Numbered from the stretch's first letter, positions 16,629 through 26,602 are shown. The stretch: DNA of 64,000 nucleotides from UBA4421 sp028228615 (GCA_028228615.1 JAOJBS010000010.1:1-64000); one strand, 5' to 3'. Notes: a model not told the origin generated them from the sequence alone. Numbers and translations are program-made.

Positions 16629-17975
16629 TCAAATAGTGGTCAGTAAAATGACAAATATCGCTGGCACCACAACAAAGCGCATTAACTGGTACCAAATATT
16701 AAAATAGCGCGGGTTTTCTATTGCCAACTCGTCGGCTGAAATGTGCTTGGGCAAAAACCATGCAACTAACAGTGCAATGAGCAGACCACCTAACGGCAAG
16801 AAAACTTGGTTGGGAATATAGTCGACTAGCGTACCCAAGGTGTTACCAAAGAGCGCAACCTCGGCCCAGTGGTTGTAGGTGAGCACGCTCATAATACTAA
16901 AGGGTAATAATGTTCCGGTGGCCAACAAGGTGGCTTTGACTCGAGAGATTTTCAGCCATTGCATCACTGTACCCGTTATGGGTTCCGCAAGACCGACCAT
17001 AGAGGTCACCGCTGCCACAGACAGCAGCAAGAAAAACAGCACTGCTACCACATCACCGCCCCACATTTGGTGAAATGCCAAAGGTAGCGTGAGAAAAATA
17101 AGCCCAGTGCCAGCATCCGGCGCCATGCCGTTGTTGAACACCATAGGAAAAATCACCAGCCCCGCCAGCAAGGCCACGCCGGTATCTGCGGCGACAATGA
17201 TCAAGGCGCACTTGGCGACAGAAATGGACTTTGGCAAATAGGCACCAAACATCATCATGCCGCCCATGGCTACACCGATGGAGAAAAATGCCTGGCTTAA
17301 CGCTGCAAGAAAAGTGTCTGCACTGATCTTAGAAAAATCTGGCAAAAACAAATAGGCCAAGGTTTCTGGCACACCGCCGGCAAAGAGATTGAACACAAAC
17401 AACACCAACAGCAGCGCGAATAAAGTCGGCATAAGTATTTTTACAGCACGTTCAATGCCTTGTTGCACACCGGCGCAAATAATAGCGCCCGCTGTAACCA
17501 AGGCTAAAACGGTCCAAAATATGGAGGTGGGTACGTCAAGTAAGACATTATCAAAGGCCGTTTTCGCAGTGAGGCTATCTGCGCCAGGCATCTGGCCTGT
17601 TAGGGCCAAGAAGAAGTAGTAAAGTACCCAACCGGCGACCACTGCATACGCCATTTGAATGAGGAATGCCGTTGTGACGTTGAGGGTGCCTATCCAAGAC
17701 CAGTGGCGGCTAAGGCCTGCAGCGCTGGCTACAGCGTGGATGGAGGCCGGCGGACTAAAGCCGCCTCTGCGGCCAAGCATGATCTCCGCCATCAAAATGG
17801 GTACACCGATTAAGAAGGCGCACCCCAAATAAACGACGACAAATGCAGAGCCGCCGTTTTCGCCGGTAACGTAGGGAAAGCGCCAGATATTGCCTAGCCC
17901 GACGGCAAAGCCGATGGAGGCCATCAAAAATCCGCCAGTTGATCCCCAGGCCGTTGACCCGGCGCTATTACTCAT
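16629..17975 (-). CDS. sodium-dependent transporter, NSS (SNF/SLC6) family
   Basis: The 448-residue protein begins with the family hallmark GFLMASIGFAVGLGNIWRFPY (TM1, Na+ and substrate site), followed by GENGGSAFVVVYLGCAFLIGVP. About 11-12 membrane spans follow, with conserved AFFSIGVAMGGMMMFGAYLP (TM6/7). It is likely an Na+/amino-acid symporter of the inner membrane, which suits an organism using an Na+-pumping NQR. It starts two bases after the stop of the upstream enoyl-CoA hydratase gene. Confidence 0.93.
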   Translation of the reverse strand: MSNSAGSTAWGSTGGFLMASIGFAVGLGNIWRFPYVTGENGGSAFVVVYLGCAFLIGVPILMAEIMLGRRGGFSPPASIHAVASAAGLSRHWSWIGTLNVTTAFLIQMAYAVVAGWVLYYFFLALTGQMPGADSLTAKTAFDNVLLDVPTSIFWTVLALVTAGAIICAGVQQGIERAVKILMPTLFALLLVLFVFNLFAGGVPETLAYLFLPDFSKISADTFLAALSQAFFSIGVAMGGMMMFGAYLPKSISVAKCALIIVAADTGVALLAGLVIFPMVFNNGMAPDAGTGLIFLTLPLAFHQMWGGDVVAVLFFLLLSVAAVTSMVGLAEPITGTVMQWLKISRVKATLLATGTLLPFSIMSVLTYNHWAEVALFGNTLGTLVDYIPNQVFLPLGGLLIALLVAWFLPKHISADELAIENPRYFNIWYQLMRFVVVPAIFVILLTTI

Positions 17976-17977
17976 CG

Positions 17978-18790
17978 CTATCGTCCCTTAAATTCTGGCG
18001 CGCGCTTTTCGACAAACGCCTGAGACGCACCCTTATGGTCATCCGTGGTAAAGCAACGCGCCATGGACATGGCTTCACTGTCCAGAATCTGACTCAGAGA
18101 TTGTGTGTTACTGGCATTCAGGTTTTTCTTCATATAACCCAGAGCAACTGTGGGTAGCGCCGCCAGCTGGGCGGCCATAGCGCTTACTGCTTCAGGGAAC
18201 GCTTCAGCAGTAACCGACTGATTGATCATCCCAAGGGCCAAAGCTTGCTCGCCAGTAATGACCTGCGCGGTGAACATCAGCTCTCGAGCTTTTGTATGCC
18301 CTACCAACAAAGGTAAAAAGTAGGACATGCCATAGTCACCAGACAAACCCACTTTAGAGAAGGCTGTGGTGATTTTCGCACTGTCTACGGCAATACGCAG
18401 GTCGCAAGCCAAGGCTAATGAGCACCCTGCCCCCGCTGCTGCACCGGGAATGGCGGCAAGCGTAGGCTTAGGCATTTCATGCAACATACGAGACACATCA
18501 AAGCCTGGGCGCAGCGCTTGAGCGCGTTGCTCTACGGTAGTTGGCGCCGAAGCACCCGACCCATCGCTTGCCGCAGCAAAGCCTTTTACATCGCCGCCCG
18601 CACAAAAAGCACTGCCCGCGCCGGTGAGCACTACGCAACGCACATTAGCGTCCATAGCAAGTCGAGGCAGGGCCTCCATTAGGCCTTGGATCATTTCACC
18701 GCTCATGGCGTTACGCGCTTCAGGTCGGTTCATGGTCAAGGTTGCAACGCCGTCCACAATGGATTCGGCTAAATGGGGTGTATGGCTCAT
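17978..18790 (-). CDS. enoyl-CoA hydratase/isomerase family protein
   Basis: A 270-residue crotonase: GVATLTMNRPEARNAMSG at the start, the first oxyanion-hole segment GAGSAFCAGGDVKGFA and the second AIPGAAAGAGCSLALACDLRI. The position of one catalytic Glu of true hydratases reads SKVGLSGDYGMSYFLP, so a Gly-Asp occupies the region and the exact reaction may differ (isomerase or other). RBS GAGGATAAGAA precedes the ATG. It is followed by the sodium symporter gene two bases later. Confidence 0.88.
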   Translation of the reverse strand: MSHTPHLAESIVDGVATLTMNRPEARNAMSGEMIQGLMEALPRLAMDANVRCVVLTGAGSAFCAGGDVKGFAAASDGSGASAPTTVEQRAQALRPGFDVSRMLHEMPKPTLAAIPGAAAGAGCSLALACDLRIAVDSAKITTAFSKVGLSGDYGMSYFLPLLVGHTKARELMFTAQVITGEQALALGMINQSVTAEAFPEAVSAMAAQLAALPTVALGYMKKNLNASNTQSLSQILDSEAMSMARCFTTDDHKGASQAFVEKRAPEFKGR

Positions 18791-18956
18791 TTCTTATCCT
18801 CTTTCGCTAAAACAGTCATCAAACTGCGATTAAAATCATTGCCAAACCTTAGCCGAAATACCGCAAAATTTCGTCCGTCCGCCTAAATAAAAACATAAAT
18901 AAAAACCGTTGCAGACGGTGCGCTGCCCTGGCGCTAACGCATAAAACTGGAATACT

Positions 18957-20270
18957 TTACTGCTCCGCGGGCGGTGCCAGCTTAGTGGAGAGAAAATAAA
19001 ACGCTAACCCGAGCAAAATCAGTCCAACAGCCCAAAGCACTTCAACAGGCCGCTCAATAACCAAATAGACCAAGGTCCAACTGACAATGACCGCGTACAC
19101 CAATAAAGGCAGTGGATACCAAGGGATGCGAAAAGGCCTAGCTAATTCGGGTTCGCGCACGCGCAAAACAAGCAGCCCCAGGACCGTTAACAGGGAGTTC
19201 AGCGCGAGAATGGTCCCCGAAAATATGATGATACTTTCAAAACTGGAGGTGGCTATGAGCAACAGAGTAATGGCCACTTGTAGTCCAACCGCATTTGCCG
19301 GCACGCCGCTTTTAGTCTCGCGAGCCAGCCACGCAAATAGGCGAAAATCTTGCCCCATAACCTGCAACGCTCGAGGGCCAGCCAGCAACATCGCGCTGAC
19401 CGTGGAAATAAGCAAAATACTCAACATCACCCCAACTACCTTTGCGCCAGTTTCACCAAAGGCAAAACCCGCCACCACAAAGCCAATGTCGGCCTTACCC
19501 GCCATTGCAGACATGGGCGCAACGGACAAAAACATGGCGTGGAGCAGCAGATAAAGTACCGTCACTAGGGCGGTACCTATGATCAAAATTCGCGGCAACG
19601 CCTGGGCTGGATTTTTCACCTCACCGCTTAAATAGGTAGCCGCATTCCAACCAGTGTAGGCGTAGTTCACATAAATCAGCGCAACTGCAAACGCCCCTGT
19701 CCCCACCAGAGAGAAGTCTTGTACTGAGGGCACCCACTGCACCGCCTGCAATTGGTCTACCTGCCACCAGGCTGCGCCAACAAACACGAGAATGAGTAAA
19801 ATCTTAATTGAAGTGAAAAGTTGCTGAAAGTTAGCGCTCTTACTGCGACTGCCAAAATGCAGAAAGCCGATAATGGCAACCATGCATAGGCCAATAGGCA
19901 TAACGGGCGCGCCGGGAAAGACAGACTTGAAATAGGTCGCAGCGGTGATTGCCGCAGCCGCCGTGGGCGCAGAGAACCCAACGGTTACCGACACCCAACC
20001 TGAAACAAACCCTGCACTGGGATGATAAATGCGGCTGAGAAAATTGTATTCGCCGCCGGACCTTGGCAGTGCAGCGCCTAATTCTGCGTAACACAGCGCC
20101 CCGCATAGCGCGACAATGCCGCCGATAAACCACAACGCCAAGATAATTGGCGCAGAACGGATGTCCAGCAACTGAAAGCCCAGGCTGGTGAAAACCCCTG
20201 TGCCAATCATATTAGCCACAACCAACGTAATGGCCGTGCGCGAGGAGAAAAAATCCGAGGATTGAGCCAT
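18957..20270 (-). CDS. APC-family amino acid permease
   Basis: The 437-residue membrane protein has about 12 spans and begins TAITLVVANMIGTGVFTSLGF, with the unwound TM1 Gly-Thr-Gly motif of APC/LAT transporters. It continues with CYAELGAALPRSGGEYNFLSRI (TM2-3), and YVNYAYTGWNAATYLSGEVKNP corresponds to TM6 and its loop. It probably exchanges or imports amino acids; specificity is not visible. It is separated from the crotonase gene by 166 bases holding nothing I can name. Confidence 0.92.
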   Translation of the reverse strand: MAQSSDFFSSRTAITLVVANMIGTGVFTSLGFQLLDIRSAPIILALWFIGGIVALCGALCYAELGAALPRSGGEYNFLSRIYHPSAGFVSGWVSVTVGFSAPTAAAAITAATYFKSVFPGAPVMPIGLCMVAIIGFLHFGSRSKSANFQQLFTSIKILLILVFVGAAWWQVDQLQAVQWVPSVQDFSLVGTGAFAVALIYVNYAYTGWNAATYLSGEVKNPAQALPRILIIGTALVTVLYLLLHAMFLSVAPMSAMAGKADIGFVVAGFAFGETGAKVVGVMLSILLISTVSAMLLAGPRALQVMGQDFRLFAWLARETKSGVPANAVGLQVAITLLLIATSSFESIIIFSGTILALNSLLTVLGLLVLRVREPELARPFRIPWYPLPLLVYAVIVSWTLVYLVIERPVEVLWAVGLILLGLAFYFLSTKLAPPAEQ

Positions 20271-20364
20271 CTAAAAACCTTAATTACAGAACTGACAACA
20301 TCACGACCGAGGCCTAGAATAGCCGCTTAACGACCCTACTCACACCATAAGTTCGGATACGCAC

Positions 20365-20838
20365 ATGAACCAACCTAAAATCCGCCCAGCTACAGCTGAG
20401 GATCAAGCTAGACTGCTTGAGTTATTGCCTTTACTGGCAGATTTTGACATCCCCAAAGCGCGGAAATCGGAAGATCTTTGGTTGGGCGATGTGCCGCTGT
20501 TAAAAGCGGTTCTAGCTGGCAATGCGAGTCAATCTTTTCTAGATGTTGCGGTCAACGAAGAGGATTTTATTTTGGGCTTGGTGCTGATCACCCTACGCGA
20601 AGAGTTGCTGAGTCATGCCCCAAGTGCCCACTTGGAAGCAATAGTCGTTGCGCCAGAGGCCCGCGGCATGGGACTGGGTAGGACACTGTTGCAACATACT
20701 GAAGACGCCGTTAGGGAGCGCGGTGCCCATTCTCTTTCACTGCATGTGTTCAACAAAAATAAGCGCGCCAAAAGCTTGTACACAAGCCATGGTTTTGACA
20801 ATGAGCTCATTCGCGCCATTAAGTGGCTGGACCAGTAA
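20365..20838 (+). CDS. GNAT-family N-acetyltransferase
   Basis: A 157-residue single-domain protein. LEAIVVAPEARGMGLGRTLL is the acetyl-CoA pyrophosphate-binding motif (RGxGxG type) at the end of beta-4, and LHVFNKNKRAKSLYTSHGF is the C-terminal motif B with the usual Asn and Tyr. The N-terminus IRPATAEDQARLLELL is typical. The acceptor is unknown. Confidence 0.9.
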   Translation: MNQPKIRPATAEDQARLLELLPLLADFDIPKARKSEDLWLGDVPLLKAVLAGNASQSFLDVAVNEEDFILGLVLITLREELLSHAPSAHLEAIVVAPEARGMGLGRTLLQHTEDAVRERGAHSLSLHVFNKNKRAKSLYTSHGFDNELIRAIKWLDQ

Positions 20839-20839
20839 A

Positions 20840-20871
20840 ACGACCGTTAGGTTAAATAACCCAACGGCCGT
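20840..20871 (-). terminator. terminator hairpin between converging GNAT and crotonase genes
   Basis: Paired arms ACG/CGT, CCGTT/AACGG and GG/CC, broken by two A-C mismatches, enclose the loop TTAAATAA. On the minus strand the hairpin is followed by TTTT, so it should terminate the leftward crotonase gene whose stop is at 20890. Confidence 0.65.
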
Positions 20872-20889
20872 ATGGGTCATTGCAGCGAT

Positions 20890-21687
20890 CTACTCTTCGC
20901 GATAGTTGCCGGGGCGCTTTTCAAAGAAAGCGTTAACCGCTTCCATATGGTCAGGCTCTGCATGGCAAACAGCCTGGAACGCAGCAGACTTGTCCAGCAA
21001 CTCATCCAATGTGGCATTTTGGCTGGCCCGCATTAACTGCTTGGTTAGACGGACCGCGTGCGGTGGGTTAGCGGCTATGCCTGCGGCAATCTCTTGCGCC
21101 CGCGCCAACAACTCTTCTGGTGCCACAACTTCAGACACCAATCCCATGCGCAGCGCAGCGTCCGCTTTTACTGGCTCTCCAGAAAAAGCCATCATGCACG
21201 CGTTGGAGTAGCCTACGGCTCGTGGCAAGAACCACGCACCGCCATCACCAGGAATGATGCCCAGTTTAACGAAACTTTCAGCGAACATAGCCTTTTCACT
21301 GGCTATGCGAATATCGCACATAGTCGCCAAATCGCAGCCGGCGCCTACCGCTGGACCATTAACCGCCGCAATAATGGGCACATTCAACGCATAGATAGCG
21401 CGAGGAATACGCTGAATACCACGTCTGTAAGAATCTGCTTGGTCATAGGGGTCGCCACTGAACAGACCGGTGCGATCGCGCATGTCTTTAACGTTACCGC
21501 CGGCACAGAACGCTGAACCTTCACCCGTTAGGACCACTGCACGAATTGCTTTATTGTCATTAATCTCGTCGCAAGTACGCTCAAAATCCTCAAACTGATC
21601 CGGCCCGGTCAGCGCGTTGCGCGTATCTGGGCTGGACATAGTGAGCGTCAACACGTGATTGCTTAGATTTCTTGTTAGAAAGGTCAT
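20890..21687 (-). CDS. enoyl-CoA hydratase family protein
   Basis: A crotonase of about 265 residues. VLTMSSPDTRNALTGPDQ opens the domain, GEGSAFCAGGNVKDM is oxyanion motif one, AAVNGPAVGAGCDLATMCDIRI is motif two, and SFVKLGIIPGDGGAWFLPRAVG covers the second catalytic region. I chose ATG 21687 because GGAG lies 6 bases upstream and the N-terminus (MTFLTRNLSNHVL) aligns with relatives. A longer reading from 21786 has an unlikely 33-residue tail. A role in fatty or aromatic acyl-CoA degradation is expected. Confidence 0.88.
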   Translation of the reverse strand: MTFLTRNLSNHVLTLTMSSPDTRNALTGPDQFEDFERTCDEINDNKAIRAVVLTGEGSAFCAGGNVKDMRDRTGLFSGDPYDQADSYRRGIQRIPRAIYALNVPIIAAVNGPAVGAGCDLATMCDIRIASEKAMFAESFVKLGIIPGDGGAWFLPRAVGYSNACMMAFSGEPVKADAALRMGLVSEVVAPEELLARAQEIAAGIAANPPHAVRLTKQLMRASQNATLDELLDKSAAFQAVCHAEPDHMEAVNAFFEKRPGNYREE

Positions 21688-22022
21688 AACTACTCCATGG
21701 GTCTTAGCGAGCCAGAACATGCTGGCGAAAATTTTGTCAGCGCGAAGTCTGCTTATTTGTACCGTTGAAGGCAAGGCTGAAGACATCTACGAGTAATCGT
21801 GATATTCCCCATACAAGTCGACAAATACGCTTGTGACCTGACCAATATTCCGCCAATTCGCGCGAGCGCGTTATCGCAACTCATACGTTAAACTGTCACG
21901 CGCACTCTTAACAACGCCGCGATTAGCCGTATGCATAAGACCGGAAGCAGAGCGCGCTGATAAGACGAGCAAACGCAACATTGGCTTAGCCTGCGCATCC
22001 AGTTTGAGAAAGGAGTGCTCAC
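21688..22022. other. divergent intergenic region
   Basis: No gene, RNA or clear promoter recognised. It separates the leftward crotonase from the rightward MutS-like gene. The only useful signal is a strong ribosome binding site (GAAAGGAG) at its right end, which sets the TTG start of the next gene. Confidence 0.5.
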
Positions 22023-23375
22023 TTGGACACTGACATTTTGATACTTGACCAGCACACGCTCAAAGATCTGGAAATCTTCGCTTCCAACGCAGCAGACAAC
22101 TCTCTGTTCAAATTTTGCAATCTGACCCGAAGCGATGGCGGCGCAGATGTACTGTGGCGGCGCATGCAAGCCCCCTGGTCCAACGCTGCACGCATACAAA
22201 ACACCCAAGCAGCCGTTGCCTTTGTCATGCAGCAGCGCGCGTGCTTTAGCAATATGCCATCTGCCTACGCAATGGATAGAACCCATGTCTATCTGCATGA
22301 AGTCATGCCGGTGATCACAAACCGCAATCTAATAGAATTTGGCTTTAGTGCCTTTTCGCTACGCGCCAACCACGACCGCTACTATTACAAAATCATCACT
22401 GGCGTACAGGTCACCAATGGCCTCATTCGCAAGGCCAAAGCCTTCGTCGACCAACCCGCCTTAACCTCAGCCGCCGGTGAAGTAGCCCCCTACATTAATG
22501 AGATGCGCGAAATATTAGACCGGCCGCGTTTTAAGAAATTGGTGGATGATGATGTTGGTGGTTGGTTTTGGAAAATCCTCCGACTGGACCAAACTTTTCG
22601 CCTAGATGAAAAAGTATCCATCACCCGAATTCTTAAACTTATTTTTGAGATAGATGCCTTAATCGCAATGGCCGACGTCACAAGCCAAAACGGATTTGTC
22701 TTACCCGACCTTCAGGAAGGCCCCCTGGCCGTGCATGCCGAAGGACTAACGCATCCCTTCGTACCCTCTCCGGTGCGGAACCCTGTGGCCCTAGATCAAA
22801 ACCAGCGCGTACTCTTTTTGACGGGACCCAACATGGCAGGCAAGACGACCTACCTGCGCGCCATTGCAACGGCGTTGTATTTTGCCCACCTAGGCATGGG
22901 GGTACCGGCGACCCGCTTCAGGTTCACGCCCGCACAACATTTGTTCAGCTCCATTTCATTGAGCGACGATTTACACAACGGTGTGAGTTACTTTCGCGCA
23001 GAGGCACTTCGAGCGAAAGCTGTTGCCCAGGCGATAGCAGATGGCAATCGAGTTATCGCTTTGCTGGACGAGCCTTTCAAAGGCACTAACGTTAAAGATG
23101 CGCTAGATGCCTCCCGTGCAATTTTAGAGCGTTTTTCCACCAAGCAAGATTGTCTATTTATGTTTTCGTCCCACCTGATTGAATTAAGTGATGAGATAAC
23201 GGTGACCCAGCAAATAGATTGTCGATATTTTGAAGCAGACGAAAGTGAAGGCAAGCTGCGCTTCGACTACCTTCTACGCCCCGGCGTTTCCAGCCAACGT
23301 TTAGGTATGCGCGTGCTCCGCGAGGAAGGTGTATTTGATTTATTAGATGATGAAAACCCGACAACACACAGTTGA
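22023..23375 (+). CDS. MutS-like ATPase without mismatch-recognition domains
   Basis: The 450-residue protein has the MutS core and ATPase but no N-terminal mismatch-binding domain. Helical clamp-like sequence fills residues 1-260. Near residue 267 is Walker A FLTGPNMAGKTTYLRAI, then SLSDDLHNGVSYFRAE, Walker B IALLDEPFKGTNVKDA and the switch FSSHLIELSD. The form FKGTN instead of the MutS GRGTS is seen in the short MutS-family proteins common in Bacteroidetes. The TTG start is set by GAAAGGAG at 7-base spacing. It lacks the Smr nuclease end of MutS2. The role is unknown; it stands alone with no mutL nearby. Confidence 0.82.
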   Translation: MDTDILILDQHTLKDLEIFASNAADNSLFKFCNLTRSDGGADVLWRRMQAPWSNAARIQNTQAAVAFVMQQRACFSNMPSAYAMDRTHVYLHEVMPVITNRNLIEFGFSAFSLRANHDRYYYKIITGVQVTNGLIRKAKAFVDQPALTSAAGEVAPYINEMREILDRPRFKKLVDDDVGGWFWKILRLDQTFRLDEKVSITRILKLIFEIDALIAMADVTSQNGFVLPDLQEGPLAVHAEGLTHPFVPSPVRNPVALDQNQRVLFLTGPNMAGKTTYLRAIATALYFAHLGMGVPATRFRFTPAQHLFSSISLSDDLHNGVSYFRAEALRAKAVAQAIADGNRVIALLDEPFKGTNVKDALDASRAILERFSTKQDCLFMFSSHLIELSDEITVTQQIDCRYFEADESEGKLRFDYLLRPGVSSQRLGMRVLREEGVFDLLDDENPTTHS

Positions 23376-23456
23376 ACTCTGCACATTGCCTTATGTTTCT
23401 CCACCAGCAAGTACACCGAGCCTCAACCCAAGCGCGACTGAGGTCTTAGAGGCGCT

Positions 23457-23471
23457 AAAGCCGGCGCTTTT
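23457..23471 (+). terminator. weak terminator after the MutS-like gene
   Basis: AAAGC, loop CGGC and GCTTT form a five-pair stem followed by one further T and TGAATC. The hairpin is short; assignment rests mainly on position 80 bases after the stop. Confidence 0.3.
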
Positions 23472-23499
23472 GAATCTCACTCACGCAGGTCCGGTCTTG

Positions 23500-24993
23500 T
23501 TAAGCAAATGCATCGCGTCGATAACGCAGCATTTGTCCTGCACCCACACCGCTGTGCTGATCACCTTCTAGCGCAATTCGACCATTCACTACCACCATGT
23601 CGATGCCAGCAGGCGCTTCCATAGGTTCATCATAAGTCGCTCTATCAATTACCGTGTCCGGTTGAAACAAAACCAAATCTGCGTGATAACCCGATTTAAT
23701 CTCACCTCGTTCTAACATACCGAATGTGCGGGCAGATAATGAGGTCATACGTCTCACGGCCTCAGGCAAACTGAGCACCCCGCGTTCACGCACATAGTGA
23801 CCTAACACCCTTGGGAATGTGCCAAACAACCTTGGGTGAGGCTTACCACGAAGATCTGGAATACCGTCACTGCCTACCATCATGTCTGCATGAGCGAGGT
23901 TAGTTTCCACATCGTTCTCGTCGATAATGAAGTGAATACAAAGCGTGCGATCCCCGTTAGGCGCGGTCAAAATCTTTTTTACCAACTCGGTTAAGCTGAT
24001 TGCTTCCTCTTTTGCTATGTCGATCAACATTCGGCCTTCGTATTGCCGAAATGCTTTACAGCTGGCAATACGCACGACCGACGCAAAATCTTCATTCACT
24101 CGCTGCAAATCAAAGTACTCAATCATACGACCACTACCAGCGGTGTAGGGGTATACGTCTAAGGTTACGCGCTGCCCTTGAGACAAGGCCTCATCTACGC
24201 GAGCTAACGAGGCCTTAACTTTGCCCCAGTTTGGTTTGCCCGCAGATTTATGATGGGAGATATGCAGGTGTACATCGCTGGCCTTAGCAATGGCTAGGCT
24301 TTCTTCTACCGCTTCTATCAACTTATCGCCTTCATTGCGCATATGCGTGGTGTATAGCGCATCAAACGGTGCAGCCATTTTGGCTAGCTCAATGACCTCG
24401 GCCGTTTCACTGTAGCGACCGGGGCGATAAATAAGACCGCTAGAAAAACCACAAGCCCCCTGCGCTAGCGCATGGCTTACATGTTCTTGCATCAAGGCAA
24501 TTTCAGTATCCGTTGGCGCACGTTTTTCTCCGCCCATGACCAGGGAGCGCACTGTGTTGTGACCTACTAACATCATGTTGTTAATAGCGGGTCCTCGCTC
24601 TAAAGCCGCGCCAAAGTAACCGTCAAGATCGGTAAACTGGCCCTCTAGCCCGGCAAGAATGCCGCCACTTGCGGCAACGGAATCTTGTGTTGGGTCTGCG
24701 GGAATGGCGGAGAAACCGCAGTTACCACTAACCACTGTGGTCACACCTTGGGCAAGTTTAAACTCCATACCCGGATGGCGAAAAAAAGCGCCGTCATCAT
24801 GCGCGTGAGTATCAATGAGTCCTGGCGCAAGTGTTGCGCCAGCTGCGTCTATTTCTCGGCCATTGGATGCCAACCCTTGCGTGACATTTCCCACTTCATT
24901 AATGCGTCCACTGCTGACACTGACATCGCCGGCAAATGCAGGCACGCCGGTACCGTCCAAAATATTTACATTGCGAAAAATTAACTCGTTCAT
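23500..24993 (-). CDS. N-acyl-D-amino-acid deacylase-like amidohydrolase
   Basis: The 497-residue protein belongs to the amidohydrolase superfamily, D-aminoacylase branch: GLIDTHAHDDGAF carries the first metal His pair, TTVVSGNCGFS the bridging Cys region typical of D-aminoacylases, THMRNEGDKL and HLHISHHKSAG further His ligands, and MVGSDGIPD the catalytic Asp. The end (KSGYHADLVLFQPDTVIDRATY) is standard. It would cleave N-acyl-D-amino acids or related cyclic amides in the cytoplasm. It is 55 bases downstream of the GMC gene and may be co-transcribed. Confidence 0.88.
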   Translation of the reverse strand: MNELIFRNVNILDGTGVPAFAGDVSVSSGRINEVGNVTQGLASNGREIDAAGATLAPGLIDTHAHDDGAFFRHPGMEFKLAQGVTTVVSGNCGFSAIPADPTQDSVAASGGILAGLEGQFTDLDGYFGAALERGPAINNMMLVGHNTVRSLVMGGEKRAPTDTEIALMQEHVSHALAQGACGFSSGLIYRPGRYSETAEVIELAKMAAPFDALYTTHMRNEGDKLIEAVEESLAIAKASDVHLHISHHKSAGKPNWGKVKASLARVDEALSQGQRVTLDVYPYTAGSGRMIEYFDLQRVNEDFASVVRIASCKAFRQYEGRMLIDIAKEEAISLTELVKKILTAPNGDRTLCIHFIIDENDVETNLAHADMMVGSDGIPDLRGKPHPRLFGTFPRVLGHYVRERGVLSLPEAVRRMTSLSARTFGMLERGEIKSGYHADLVLFQPDTVIDRATYDEPMEAPAGIDMVVVNGRIALEGDQHSGVGAGQMLRYRRDAFA

Positions 24994-25048
24994 TGTTTTA
25001 CCTATAACTTTTTCTGTTAGTTCTTATATCTATTTAGCTCAATGCTGA

Positions 25049-26602
25049 TCAAAGCCCATAGTCGCTTTTGTTAGTTCTTATCCACTCGCCTATTTGCTCA
25101 CCAATCATGAAACAGGTGAGATTAGTATTGGCTCTAGGCACGCTGGGCATAATTGAAGCGTCTGCGACGACTAACTGAGTCACTTTGTGGCACCGGCCTT
25201 TGTGATCGACCACTGCCATTGCGTCTTTTGTTAGCCCCATCTTCGCGGTACCGCATGGGTGGTATCCAGACCCAGAGAACTTACGGCATAAATTTTCCAA
25301 GTCCACTTGAGCAACGCCACGGTTTAGATCGGGAAAAGTCACTGACTTAACCATCTCGGCCAGAGCGCCGGTTTGCGTAAATGCCAAAGTATCGCGCACA
25401 CATTCAGCCAACCGGCTGGCATCTCGCGGATCCTCACAAAAACGGTTTTCAATGCCAGGCGCTTGCTTAGGGTTTGCGGAGCTAAAGGTCAGCCGCCCTC
25501 GCCCATATTGATACTCTAATACCGGCGCTAACATAAACATGGGCGCGCCATCCGAGCGTCCCGCAAAACTGATTTGCTCAATCTGTAGATCATTGCGCTT
25601 TTTTCCATCTTGAGCGGTGTAACGTAAAATGGTTTGAATAATGGGTTGATCAAAATCAATGAGTGAGGCGTCGTTCACTTCACAAATCACCCCCAACGCT
25701 GGGTGGTCAGATAAATTCTCGCCAACACCTGGCATATCCGCGACAAGCTCTACGCCCAAACTTTCTACCAGTGATTTAGCACCTATACCTGAGCGAACGA
25801 GTATTGCAGGTGACATCAGCGCGCCCGCAGACAGCACAACAAGATTAGCTTTAATTACTCTTACCTCGCCCGCCGAATTCTCAACTTCGACACCGCAACA
25901 ACGACCATTCTCAGTGATTAGACGACGCGTTAGGGTGTCGGCTAGGACATCTAAGTTGGGGCGGATTCTGGCTGAGGCGAGATAACCTACCGCCGCTGAT
26001 ATACGCAGCCTGCCCAGCTTGTTCATGGGATGTGGCCCTGCTCCATAGCCGTCAGGGTCATTAGCGTCGGCGCAATAGGGGTAGCCCAACTCTTCAGCCG
26101 AATCTAAAAACGCCTGCTGTTGTTTGACCATTTCAGCAGGCGGATATCTGCGAATAGTTATTGGGCCACTGTCGCCATGGTAAGACGCATCGGGAAAATC
26201 TAAATCACGCTCAAGGCGCTTAAACCCTGGCAATACCTCTTGCCAAGTCCAGCCGGGATTACCTTGAGCTGCCCACTCATCGTAATCCTCAGGCATACCC
26301 CGTAACGCAATAGTAGTGTTCACTGCAGATGAGCCGCCAACAACCCTACCGCGAGGAAAACGATCTTTACGACCGTTTGTTGGTTCATAAACAAAACCCC
26401 AGTCATGATCTGAATAGGAATTGTTGTGGGAGTTTACCAAGTCATCTGGCGTATCTTGCAGCCGCTCGTAGTCTGGCCCGGCTTCAACTAATGCAACATG
26501 TAAATTGGGGTCTTCAGAAACCCGCGCTGCGATTGCACAGCCACTGCTGCCTGCACCGATAATCAGTACATCGTAATTATCGACTTGTTGACGATATCCC
26601 AC
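25049..26602 (-). CDS. GMC-family FAD oxidoreductase (choline dehydrogenase-like)
   Basis: The 517-residue protein begins with an FAD-binding fold (YDVLIIGAGSSGCAIAARVSE), then the GMC signature RVVGGSSAVNTTIALRG, AGALMSPAILVRSGIG (second GMC signature), and the active-site end YHPCGTAKMG followed by NLTCFMIGEQIGEWI. Such enzymes oxidise alcohols with FAD. Its start is GTG 26602, behind GGGAGG at 7-base spacing. No betaine aldehyde dehydrogenase partner is next to it, so the choline assignment is not supported. Confidence 0.9.
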   Translation of the reverse strand: MGYRQQVDNYDVLIIGAGSSGCAIAARVSEDPNLHVALVEAGPDYERLQDTPDDLVNSHNNSYSDHDWGFVYEPTNGRKDRFPRGRVVGGSSAVNTTIALRGMPEDYDEWAAQGNPGWTWQEVLPGFKRLERDLDFPDASYHGDSGPITIRRYPPAEMVKQQQAFLDSAEELGYPYCADANDPDGYGAGPHPMNKLGRLRISAAVGYLASARIRPNLDVLADTLTRRLITENGRCCGVEVENSAGEVRVIKANLVVLSAGALMSPAILVRSGIGAKSLVESLGVELVADMPGVGENLSDHPALGVICEVNDASLIDFDQPIIQTILRYTAQDGKKRNDLQIEQISFAGRSDGAPMFMLAPVLEYQYGRGRLTFSSANPKQAPGIENRFCEDPRDASRLAECVRDTLAFTQTGALAEMVKSVTFPDLNRGVAQVDLENLCRKFSGSGYHPCGTAKMGLTKDAMAVVDHKGRCHKVTQLVVADASIMPSVPRANTNLTCFMIGEQIGEWIRTNKSDYGL

